From Amycolatopsis mongoliensis (GTDB taxonomy: Bacteria; Actinomycetota; Actinomycetes; Mycobacteriales; Pseudonocardiaceae): a stretch of 64,000 bases of DNA. Below are positions 33,934 through 41,124 of the stretch, one piece after another; position 1 is the first letter of the stretch, and each line of letters begins with the position of its first letter. Location of the stretch: NCBI RefSeq assembly GCF_030285665.1, contig NZ_CP127295.1, positions 5,332,001 to 5,396,000 on the forward strand. The letters are read 5' to 3'. The notes beneath the pieces were generated by a model, which had not been told where the DNA came from, ran no database searches, and was given only the letters and a program-made list of their open reading frames with translations. A program made the position numbers and the translations under genes.

Positions 33934-34361
33934 CGGTCGTCCTTTCCTCGGATGAAGCCGGTCAGGTCGTCGAAGCTGGAGGTCCAGCCCTCGTGGTGGC
34001 CGTCGCGTTCGGCGGCGGCCGGGAAGCCGGTCTGGGTGAAGGTCATCTCGGTCTTGCCGTCGAGGTCGGCGAAGCCGATCGTCACGAGCGTCTCCTGGCC
34101 CTGGGCTTCCCAGGCGAAGGTGAACACGAGCCGGCCGGGCACGCCGACCTCGCGGTAGACGCCGTGCATCCAGTGCTCCTCGCCTTCGGGGGAGCGGATG
34201 CAGGCCCGCCAGCGGCCGCCGGGACGCGGGTCGAGGGTGACGGCGGAACAGGTGAAGCCGTGCGGCCCGAACCAGCTCGCCAGGTGGTCCGGGTCCGTCC
34301 ACGCGGCGAAGACGAGTTCGCGGGGCGCGTCGAACACGCGCGTGATCTCCAGGTCAGGCAT
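33930..34361 (-). CDS. SRPBCC/AHSA1 domain protein
   Basis: 143 aa. START/Bet v1-like fold of the AHSA1 type: ITRVFDAPRELVFAAWTDPDHLASWFGPHGF at the N-terminus, GGRWRACIRSPEGEEHWMHGVYREV in the middle, and the closing helix GHHEGWTSSFDDLTGFI. These proteins bind hydrophobic ligands in a cavity and are often paired with an ArsR regulator of the kind encoded directly upstream. It overlaps that gene by eight bases and the DUF899 gene by four. The ligand is unknown. Confidence 0.93.
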   Translation of the reverse strand: MPDLEITRVFDAPRELVFAAWTDPDHLASWFGPHGFTCSAVTLDPRPGGRWRACIRSPEGEEHWMHGVYREVGVPGRLVFTFAWEAQGQETLVTIGFADLDGKTEMTFTQTGFPAAAERDGHHEGWTSSFDDLTGFIRGKDDR

Positions 34362-34683
34362 CGCCGGTCAGGCCCCTCAGGTGCTCCTCGAGGCGGTCGA
34401 ACCCGCCGTCCCAGAACCGGCGGTAGGTCGCGACCCAGTCGGCGACGTCTTCCAGGGGTTTCGCCTCCAGCCGGCAGGGCCGCCACTGCCGGGTGCGGCC
34501 CCGGGTGATCAGCCCGGCCTGTTCCAGCACCTTCAGGTGCCGCGAAACGGCGGGCAGGCTCATCGTGAACGGCTCGGCGAGCTCGTTCACCGTCGCTTCG
34601 CCGGCCGACAGCCGGGCGAGGATGGCGCGCCGGGTCGGATCGGCGAGCGCCGAGAACGTCCGGCTCAATTCGTCAGTCGTCAT
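34354..34683 (-). CDS. ArsR-family regulator of the SRPBCC-DUF899 operon
   Basis: 109 aa winged-helix protein: FSALADPTRRAILARLSAGEATVNELAEPFTMSLPAVSRHLKVLEQAGLITRGRTRQWRPC, followed by YRRFWDGGFDRLEEHL. It has no metal-binding cysteine cluster. It closely resembles the ArsR at 2004 in layout. As first gene of its operon it is probably autoregulatory through the AT-rich repeats at 34693-34718. Confidence 0.92.
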   Translation of the reverse strand: MTTDELSRTFSALADPTRRAILARLSAGEATVNELAEPFTMSLPAVSRHLKVLEQAGLITRGRTRQWRPCRLEAKPLEDVADWVATYRRFWDGGFDRLEEHLRGLTGDA

Positions 34684-34692
34684 TTCAGCACC

Positions 34693-34718
34693 TTGTTAAT
34701 TAACGGATCTGTTAAACA
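34693..34718 (-). promoter_or_regulatory. AT-rich repeats upstream of ArsR operon
   Basis: TTGTTAATTA and CTGTTAAACA form a direct repeat 16 bases apart, and GTTAATTAAC (34695-34704) is a perfect palindrome. It is one of the few AT-rich spots in the window and lies 10-35 bases before the ArsR start, so it is a likely operator/promoter. Confidence 0.6.
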
Positions 34719-34820
34719 TAGCGCCGAGCTGGACGATGTCAAGTTCTCCTGGACGGCCGTGAGATCCGCGTCACGGGTTCTCGGGTTTCCAATAGTAGGA
34801 AGTCAAAGTATTTTGGAAGG

Positions 34821-37800
34821 ATGAGCAGTGAGCTGTACCGCCCCGCGCACCCCGTCCGGTTCGTCACGGCGTCGAGCCTCTTCGACGGTCACGACGCGTC
34901 GATCAACATCATGCGGCGGATCCTGCAGTCGCAGGGCGCGGAGGTCGTGCACCTCGGCCACAACCGGTCGGTCGACGAGGTGGCCACCGCGGCCATCGCC
35001 GAGGACGTCCAGGGTGTCGCCATCTCCGCCTACCAGGGCGGGCACGTCGAGTACTTCTCCTACCTGGTCGAGCTGCTGCGCGAACGCGGCGCCGGCCACA
35101 TCAAGGTCTTCGGCGGCGGGGGCGGGGTGATCGTGCGCGAGGAGATCGACCTGCTGCACTCGCGCGGCGTCGCCCGCATCTTCTCGCCCGAGGACGGCTA
35201 CGAGATGGGCCTGCCGGGCATGATCAACCTGATGATCAAGGCCTGCGACGTCGACCTCGCGGCCGAGGCCCCGGCGCTGGACAAGGTGCTCTCCGGCGAC
35301 GTCGCGGCGCTCTCGCGCGTCATCACGCAGCTGCAGGCGGAGCAGCTGCCCGGCGACCTGCTGAGCGGCATCACCGAGGCCGCGGGCAAGCGCGAGGTGC
35401 CGGTGCTCGGCATCACCGGCACGGGCGGCTCGGGCAAGTCGTCGCTCACCGACGAGCTGATCCGCCGTTTCCGCCTCGACCAGGAGGACAAGCTGCGGAT
35501 CGCGGTGCTCGCCGTCGACCCGTCGCGGCGCAAGGGCGGCGGCGCGCTGCTCGGGGACCGCATCCGGATGAACTGCCTCGACGGCTCCCCGGTGTACTTC
35601 CGCTCGCTCGCGACGCGCACGACGTCCGGCGAGATCCCGGCCGGGCTGCGCGAGGCGATCCTGGCGTGCAAGGCCGCCGGGTACGACCTGGTGATCGTCG
35701 AGACGCCGGGCATCGGCCAGGGCGACGCCGGCATCGTCGACTTCGTGGACGACTCGCTGTACGTGATGACGCCGGAGTTCGGCGCCGCGTCGCAGCTGGA
35801 GAAGATCGACATGCTCGACTTCGCCGACGTCGTCGCGATCAACAAGTTCGAGCGCCGCGGCGCCGAGGACGCCCGCCGGGACGTCGCGCGCCAGCTGGTG
35901 CGCAACCGCGAGGCCTTCTCCGAAGGTCCCGAGGACATGCCGGTGTTCGGCACGAGCGCGGCGAAGTTCAACGACGACGGCGTCACCGCGCTCTACCAGC
36001 ACCTGCGCGGGCTGCTCGCCGAGCGCGGGCTGACCGTCTCGGCCGGCACGCTGCCGCGGGTCGAGGGCAAGGTGTCGACCGACGCGTCGACGATCATCCC
36101 GGGCAACCGGTCCCGCTACCTGGCGGAGATCTCCGAGACCGTGCGCGGCTACCACGCGAAGACCGAGCAGCAGGTCGCCGCGGTCCGCAAGCGCGAGGCC
36201 CTGGCGCTGGCGCGCGCCGAGCTGTCCAAGGTGGACGCTTCCACCGACGCGCTGGACGGCCTGCTCGCCGCGGCCGAGTCCGATGTGGACGGCGAGTCGA
36301 CCAAGCTCCTCGAGCGGTTCAAGGCGCTGTCGGAGGAGTACCGCCAGGACGAGCTGGTCGTCAAGATCCGCGACAAGGAGCTGCGCACGCAGCTGTGGCG
36401 CGACACGCTGTCCGGCAACCGGATCCCGCGCGTCGCCCTGCCGCGCTACGCCGAGTCCGGCGAGCTGCTGTCGTTCCTGCGCCGCGAGAACCTGCCGGGC
36501 TACTTCCCGTACACGGCCGGTGTTTTCCCGTTCAAGCGCGAGGGCGAGGACCCGGCGCGGATGTTCGCCGGCGAGGGCGACGCGTTCCGCACCAACCGCC
36601 GGTTCAAGCTGCTCTCGGCCGACTCCGAGGCGAAGCGGCTCTCGACCGCGTTCGACTCGGTGACGCTCTACGGCCACGACCCCGACACGCGTCCGGACAT
36701 CTACGGCAAGGTCGGCACGTCGGGCGTGTCCATCGCCTCGCTCGAGGACATGAAGGTCCTCTACGACGGCTTCGACCTGACCGCGCCGAACACGTCGGTG
36801 TCGATGACGATCAACGGCCCGGCGCCGACGATCCTGGCCTTCTTCCTCAACACCGCGATCGACCAGAAGGTCGAGGAGTTCAAGGCCGAGCACGGCCGCG
36901 AGCCCTCCGCGGCCGAGGCCGCCGAGCTGCGCGAGTGGGCGCTGAAGAACGTGCGGGGCACGGTCCAGGCCGACATCCTCAAGGAGGACCAGGGCCAGAA
37001 CACCTGCATCTTCTCCACCGAGTTCAGCCTCCGGATGATGGCCGACATCCAGGAGTGGTTCATCGAGCACGGCGTCCGCAACTTCTACTCGGTGTCCATC
37101 TCCGGCTACCACATCGCCGAGGCCGGGGCGAACCCGATCTCGCAGCTGGCCTTCACGCTGTCCAACGGGTTCACCTACGTCGAGTCGTACCTGGCCCGCG
37201 GCATGGACATCGACGACTTCGCGCCGAACCTGTCGTTCTTCTTCTCCAACGGCATGGACGCGGAGTACACGGTGCTCGGCCGGGTCGCGCGGCGGATCTG
37301 GGCCGTGGCCATGCGCGAGCGCTACGGCGCCAACGAGCGGTCGCAGAAGCTCAAGTACCACGTGCAGACGTCCGGGCGGTCGCTGCACGCGCAGGAGATG
37401 AGCTTCAACGACATCCGCACCACGCTGCAGGCGCTCTGCGCGTTGTACGACAACGCGAACTCCTTGCACACCAACGCGTTCGACGAGGCGATCACGACGC
37501 CGTCGGAGTCGTCGGTGCGCCGCGCGATGGCCATCCAGATGATCATCAACAAGGAGTGGGGCCTGTCGAAGAACGAGAACCCGCTGCAGGGTTCGTTCGT
37601 CATCGACGAGCTGACCGACCTCGTCGAGGAGGCCGTGCTGGCCGAGTTCGACCGGATCTCCGAGCGCGGCGGCGTGCTCGGCGCGATGGAGACCGGCTAC
37701 CAGCGCGGCAAGATCCAGGACGAGTCGATCCTGTACGAGCGCAAGAAGCACGACGGCTCGCTGCCGATCGTCGGCGTCAACACGTTCCGGAACCCGCGCG

Positions 37801-38054
37801 CGGGCGAGGACGACGTCGAGGTCGAGCTCGCCCGCGCGACCGAGGACGAGAAGAAGTCCCAGCTGGACCGGCTGGCGGACTTCCAGCACCGCCACCACGA
37901 AGAGGCCCAGCAGGCGCTGAAGGCGCTGCGCGAGGCGGCCACCCGCGGCGGCAACCTCTTCGGGGTGCTGATGGATGCCGCGCGGGTGTGCTCGCTGGGT
38001 CAGATCACGGAGGCGTTCTTCGAGGTCGGGGGCCAGTACCGCCGCAACGTCTGA
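34821..38054 (+). CDS. icmF: Fused isobutyryl-CoA mutase
   Basis: 1077 aa, the size of IcmF. Order: an N-terminal B12-binding domain with DGHDASIN at residues 22-29 (His24 is the likely cobalt ligand), a MeaB-like GTPase chaperone with P-loop GTGGSGKS at 200-207 and VETPGIGQGDAGIVD, a linker, then the acyl-CoA mutase barrel (YPYTAGVFPF-type stretch, TSVSMTINGPAPTILAFFLN, FYSVSISGYHIAEAGANP and the HVQTSGRSLHAQEM segment). It interconverts isobutyryl-CoA and n-butyryl-CoA with adenosylcobalamin, and the G domain loads and protects the cofactor. Some relatives act on pivalyl- or isovaleryl-CoA instead. ATG follows GGAAGG. A long palindrome follows the stop. Confidence 0.96.
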   Translation: MSSELYRPAHPVRFVTASSLFDGHDASINIMRRILQSQGAEVVHLGHNRSVDEVATAAIAEDVQGVAISAYQGGHVEYFSYLVELLRERGAGHIKVFGGGGGVIVREEIDLLHSRGVARIFSPEDGYEMGLPGMINLMIKACDVDLAAEAPALDKVLSGDVAALSRVITQLQAEQLPGDLLSGITEAAGKREVPVLGITGTGGSGKSSLTDELIRRFRLDQEDKLRIAVLAVDPSRRKGGGALLGDRIRMNCLDGSPVYFRSLATRTTSGEIPAGLREAILACKAAGYDLVIVETPGIGQGDAGIVDFVDDSLYVMTPEFGAASQLEKIDMLDFADVVAINKFERRGAEDARRDVARQLVRNREAFSEGPEDMPVFGTSAAKFNDDGVTALYQHLRGLLAERGLTVSAGTLPRVEGKVSTDASTIIPGNRSRYLAEISETVRGYHAKTEQQVAAVRKREALALARAELSKVDASTDALDGLLAAAESDVDGESTKLLERFKALSEEYRQDELVVKIRDKELRTQLWRDTLSGNRIPRVALPRYAESGELLSFLRRENLPGYFPYTAGVFPFKREGEDPARMFAGEGDAFRTNRRFKLLSADSEAKRLSTAFDSVTLYGHDPDTRPDIYGKVGTSGVSIASLEDMKVLYDGFDLTAPNTSVSMTINGPAPTILAFFLNTAIDQKVEEFKAEHGREPSAAEAAELREWALKNVRGTVQADILKEDQGQNTCIFSTEFSLRMMADIQEWFIEHGVRNFYSVSISGYHIAEAGANPISQLAFTLSNGFTYVESYLARGMDIDDFAPNLSFFFSNGMDAEYTVLGRVARRIWAVAMRERYGANERSQKLKYHVQTSGRSLHAQEMSFNDIRTTLQALCALYDNANSLHTNAFDEAITTPSESSVRRAMAIQMIINKEWGLSKNENPLQGSFVIDELTDLVEEAVLAEFDRISERGGVLGAMETGYQRGKIQDESILYERKKHDGSLPIVGVNTFRNPRAGEDDVEVELARATEDEKKSQLDRLADFQHRHHEEAQQALKALREAATRGGNLFGVLMDAARVCSLGQITEAFFEVGGQYRRNV

Positions 38055-38116
38055 CCCCCGCGGTCGTGAGTGGTTAGGGCGGTTAGAACCGCCCTAACCA
38101 CTCACGACGGGGTCAG
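38051..38116. terminator. Perfect palindrome between convergent genes, bidirectional terminator (family D)
   Basis: Arms of 22 bases at 38063-38084 and 38087-38108 are exact complements with only AG between them; the core is GTGAGTGGTTAGGGCGG. Outside, CTGACCCC (38051-38058) and GGGGTCAG (38109-38116) also pair, and these outer arms contain the stop codons of icmF and the convergent methyltransferase. Read from either strand it forms a very stable hairpin. Confidence 0.9.
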
Positions 38117-38796
38117 CGGCGGGTGGCTTTCAGCTGCCAGACCGGGACGAGGACCCGGCCGTCCGCGTCGGTGTCGAGCGCGCCCAAGCCGGCTGGGTCT
38201 TCGGCGAGGATCGCCCGGACGCTCGCCGCGAGCTCGTCCGGCGTCATCGACGTCGTGTAGACGGTCGGATCGAGGTGCTCGATCGTCCAGTCCTTCCCGA
38301 CCGTCTCGCGCAGGTTCGCCTCGCTGATCAGGTACGGCGCCGGGAACGCGTCCGGCACCTCCGGCGAGAAGGCGAACAGGTGCAGCCGCGCGCCCGGCCG
38401 CGTCGCACGGGTCAGGGCCGCGAGGTACCGACGCCGTTCGTCTTCGGACAGGCAGTGGTAGAGCGCGCTGTCGAGGACCGTGTCGAAGCGGCCTTCGTAG
38501 CCTTCGAGCTTCGTCGCGTCGGCGACGGCGAAGGTGACGTCCCCGGTGCGGGCACGGGCCTGCTCGATCGCCGAGGGCGCGCCGTCCAGGCCGGTGACGG
38601 GCAGGCCGCGCGAAGCCAGGAACGCCGAGTTGTCGCCGAGGCCGCAGCCGATGTCGAGCACCTCGCCGGTGAACTCGCCGGCGTCGGCCAGCGCGACGAC
38701 CGCGGGCTGCGGCGCGCCGATGTCCCACGGCATCTTCCGGCCCATCGGCGTCCCGCCCCGGTACAGCTCTTCGAAGTCGACGTCCTGAACGTCCAT
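38113..38796 (-). CDS. SAM-dependent class I methyltransferase
   Basis: 227 aa from ATG 38796, preceded by GGGGGTGG. An alternative start six codons upstream lacks a ribosome site. SAM-binding motif I is VLDIGCGLGDNSAFL, followed by LPVTGLDGAPSAIEQARART (motif with acidic residue), VAVADATK-type motif II and FDTVLDSALYHCLSEDERRRYL. It resembles thiol or small-molecule methyltransferases (TehB/thiopurine-like), but no substrate can be assigned. It is divergent from an F420-type oxidoreductase across 76 bases. Confidence 0.9.
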   Translation of the reverse strand: MDVQDVDFEELYRGGTPMGRKMPWDIGAPQPAVVALADAGEFTGEVLDIGCGLGDNSAFLASRGLPVTGLDGAPSAIEQARARTGDVTFAVADATKLEGYEGRFDTVLDSALYHCLSEDERRRYLAALTRATRPGARLHLFAFSPEVPDAFPAPYLISEANLRETVGKDWTIEHLDPTVYTTSMTPDELAASVRAILAEDPAGLGALDTDADGRVLVPVWQLKATRR

Positions 38797-38860
38797 GACC
38801 ACCCCCTTATTCAACGTATGATGAGATCACTCCATCCTGCACCGCCTGTCAACCTGGTGG

Positions 38861-38866
38861 TAGTGG
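38861..38866 (+). promoter_or_regulatory. -10 box of possible leaderless promoter
   Basis: TAGTGG, 6 bases before the ATG at 38873. No ribosome-binding sequence lies between. Confidence 0.35.
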
Positions 38867-38872
38867 TTGAGT

Positions 38873-39703
38873 ATGAAATTCGGGATCTCGACGTTCGTGA
38901 CCGACGAGGGCATCCGGCCGGACGTGCTGGGCGCGGCGCTGGAGGAACGCGGCTTCGACTCGCTGTTCCTGGCCGAGCACTCGCACATCCCCGTCAGCCG
39001 GGAGAGCCCGTACCCGGGCGGGGGTGACCTGCCGGAGAAGTACAAGCGCACGCTCGACCCGTTCGTGGCGCTCACCGCCGCGGCCACCGCGACGTCGGAG
39101 CTGCTGCTCGGTACCGGCATCGCGCTGCTGATCCAGCGCGACCTGATCCACACGGCCAAGGAGGTCGCGTCCCTCGACCTGGTGTCCGACGGGCGCGCGC
39201 TGTTCGGCGTCGGCGTCGGCTGGAACCGCGAGGAGATGCGCAACCACGGCACCGACCCGAAGACCCGCGGCGCGCTGATCGACGAGCAGCTGGCCGCGCT
39301 CAAGGAGATCTGGACGAAGGACGAGGCCGAGTTCCACGGCAAGCACGTCGACTTCGATCCGATCTACGCCTGGCCGAAGCCGGTGCGCAAGCCGCACCCG
39401 CCGATCTACATCGGCGGCGAGAGCGAAGCGGCGCTGAACCGCCTCGCCCGCTACGGCGACGGCTGGCTGCTGCGCGGTCACACGCACTTCGACGAGGCCA
39501 AGCGCGTCCGCGGCTGGCTCGCCGACCAGGGACGCGCGGACGTGGAGTTCGCCGTCTTCGGCGGCGACACGAAGGGCAAGGTGATCGACGGCTTCCGGGA
39601 GGCGGGCGTCGAGCGCTACACGTTCCTGCTGGAGACGCTGCCCGAGGCCGAGACGCTCAAGGCGCTGGACGAGCTGGCCGAGGTGGTCGCCGAGCACCGC
39701 TGA
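38873..39703 (+). CDS. LLM-class F420-dependent oxidoreductase
   Basis: 276 aa luciferase-like barrel: MKFGISTFVTDEGIRPDVLG, FDSLFLAEHSHIP, LLLGTGIALLIQRDLIHTAKEVASLDLVSDGRALFGVGVGW and HPPIYIGGESEAALNRLARYGDGW. The last two stretches are marks of the TIGR03619-like group of probable F420-dependent enzymes, common in actinomycetes. The substrate is unknown. Its position beside kstR raises a possible link to steroid or lipid metabolism, which is only inference. Its last 47 bases overlap the convergent mycothiol-type gene. Confidence 0.9.
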   Translation: MKFGISTFVTDEGIRPDVLGAALEERGFDSLFLAEHSHIPVSRESPYPGGGDLPEKYKRTLDPFVALTAAATATSELLLGTGIALLIQRDLIHTAKEVASLDLVSDGRALFGVGVGWNREEMRNHGTDPKTRGALIDEQLAALKEIWTKDEAEFHGKHVDFDPIYAWPKPVRKPHPPIYIGGESEAALNRLARYGDGWLLRGHTHFDEAKRVRGWLADQGRADVEFAVFGGDTKGKVIDGFREAGVERYTFLLETLPEAETLKALDELAEVVAEHR

Positions 39704-40349
39704 CGGGCCACGGGCCCAGGTCCGGGAGGTCGCCGGCGAGCCCGGTGCCGGCGGCCCGCCCGGACAGCCAGGTCGCGAGGTCGCGCACGGACCCGGTGAC
39801 CTCGCGGTCGCCGGAGCCCCACCGGCGGTCGCCGGCGCGGACCGCGACGCCGTCCGGCAGCCGGTCCCGGAGGAAGTCCACGGCGTGGCCGCAGAAGTCG
39901 TCGGGCCAGTCGGTGACCCCGATGCCGACATCGAGGTCGACGGCGTGGATCCAGACCTCCCGCCAGCGCGCGAAGACCGTGCTGGAGAGCTTGCCGTCGC
40001 GGTAGTCCACGGCTTGGTCCCAGTCCGTGACGCGGGCCCACGCGTCTTCCAGGCGGACGGAGTGCCGCAGCAGGTCCCGCCGGTGCTCCTCGGCGGTCCG
40101 GCCCGCGGTCGCCTCGATGATGCCGTCCCGGTCGTGCGCCTTCGGGTCGTAGAGCGGGACGAGCACCCCGCGCAGCGCGTTCTCGACCAGGTCGGCGAGC
40201 GCGCGCCCGGCGTCGGTGACGTGGGCCAGCACGTGCCCGCGGGTCCAGCCGGGCAGTGGCGACGGCTCGCGCACCTGCTCGTCGGTCAGCGGTTCGAGGG
40301 CGCGGTGCAGCCGGCTGTGGGCCTCGGCGACCGCCGCCGCCGGGATCAC
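39657..40349 (-). CDS. Maleylpyruvate isomerase-family (mycothiol-dependent/DinB-like) protein
   Basis: 230 aa from GTG 40349, which overlaps the kstR stop in a GTGA. DinB-like four-helix bundle: EAHSRLHRALEPLTDEQVREPSPLPGWTRGHVLAHVTDAGRALADLVENAL, with the family's metal-binding histidine in HVLAHVTD, then RHSVRLEDAWARV and ARWREVWIHAVDLDVG with the second His region. Members use mycothiol as cofactor or substrate. Coupling to kstR suggests a role in the same regulon, not proven. The 3' end overlaps the convergent oxidoreductase gene by 47 bases. Confidence 0.88.
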   Translation of the reverse strand: MIPAAAVAEAHSRLHRALEPLTDEQVREPSPLPGWTRGHVLAHVTDAGRALADLVENALRGVLVPLYDPKAHDRDGIIEATAGRTAEEHRRDLLRHSVRLEDAWARVTDWDQAVDYRDGKLSSTVFARWREVWIHAVDLDVGIGVTDWPDDFCGHAVDFLRDRLPDGVAVRAGDRRWGSGDREVTGSVRDLATWLSGRAAGTGLAGDLPDLGPWPVSGARRPPRPARPAP

Positions 40350-40984
40350 TTGTCCAGCAGCAGGTGCACCGACAGTTCGAGGCGGTTGGCGACGTCGGCC
40401 GCCGACGCGCGGCGGGTCACCCACGCCACCAGGTTGGCCATCCAGACGTCCGCGACGACGTGGAAGATGTCGCGGTCGGCCTCGGTCGGCTCGGAGATGC
40501 CCATCGCCTGGGCGAACATGTTCTCCATCAGCCGCCCGACCTGCTCGACCTCGGCGGCGGCGGAGGTGTCGGCGAACATGAACGCGCGGACCATCGCCTC
40601 GGTCAGGTGCGGGTCGCGCTGCATCAGGCGGGTGTTGCGGCCGAGCACGAACATCAGCCGCTCGGCCGGCGTCTCGCCGGGGATGGCCTGGCGCTCCAGC
40701 TTTTCCTGCGCGCGTTCGAACTCGCGCGCGAGACCCGAGACCAGCAGGTGGATCTTCGACGGGAAGTACCGGTACAGCGTGCCGAGCGCGACGTCGGCCT
40801 TCTCGGCGACGGCGCGCATCTGCACGGCGTCGTAGCCGCCTTTCGAGGCCAGCGCGAGGGTGGCGTCGATGATCCGGCGGCGGCGGTCGCGCTGGGCGGC
40901 CGAGCCGAGTTCGTCGGCTCCGATCGCGCTCAGGCCGTTCCCGCGTGCCTTCGCCGGCGCTTTGGCTTTGCCGGGCATCGGCAT
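40346..40984 (-). CDS. kstR: TetR-family repressor KstR-like (steroid catabolism)
   Basis: 212 aa. The DNA-binding region, RIIDATLALASKGGYDAVQM then RAVAEKADVALGTLYRYFPS and KIHLLVSGLAREFERAQEKL, together with the middle and C-terminal stretches RLMQRDPHLTEAMVRAFMFA and DVWMANLVAWVTRRASA-DV, matches the mycobacterial KstR pattern closely. KstR represses cholesterol uptake and degradation genes and is released by a CoA thioester of an early steroid intermediate. The identity is supported by five KstR-type boxes in the steroid gene promoters of this window, including one 13 bases upstream of this gene's own start (autoregulation). It is co-transcribed with the mycothiol-type gene through GTGA. 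Confidence 0.92.
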   Translation of the reverse strand: MPMPGKAKAPAKARGNGLSAIGADELGSAAQRDRRRRIIDATLALASKGGYDAVQMRAVAEKADVALGTLYRYFPSKIHLLVSGLAREFERAQEKLERQAIPGETPAERLMFVLGRNTRLMQRDPHLTEAMVRAFMFADTSAAAEVEQVGRLMENMFAQAMGISEPTEADRDIFHVVADVWMANLVAWVTRRASAADVANRLELSVHLLLDK

Positions 40985-40996
40985 TCCCCCGTCCTT

Positions 40997-41010
40997 CGGA
41001 ACTTGTTCCA
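40997..41010 (-). promoter_or_regulatory. KstR box upstream of kstR (one mismatch)
   Basis: CGGAACTTGTTCCA fits TnnAACnnGTTnnA except for the first base. It lies 13 bases before the kstR ATG, fitting autoregulation. Confidence 0.75.
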
Positions 41011-41074
41011 GTTCACGACGTAGAGTACCTGTCCTGGCGAAACGTTCAACAATCGACCCACTGGCCGAAAAACT

Positions 41075-41088
41075 GTAACACGTTCTAC
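41075..41088 (+). promoter_or_regulatory. KstR box upstream of fadE34-like gene
   Basis: TGTAACACGTTCTA is a perfect match to TnnAACnnGTTnnA, 36 bases before the ATG at 41125 and within the kstR-fadE34 divergent region. Confidence 0.85.
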
Positions 41089-41124
41089 ACTCGCGAGTAG
41101 TGTCCCGTACCGCGAGGAGGGCCC

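Noticed and set aside
33930..34302. Longer version of the DUF899 gene
   Set aside because: The extra N-terminal part is antisense-like sequence over the SRPBCC gene in another frame; the ATG at 33933 overlaps the upstream stop as expected for an operon.
34803..37898. Long minus-strand frame opposite icmF (1031 codons)
   Set aside because: It mirrors the icmF codon pattern; no recognisable domain. icmF is fully supported.
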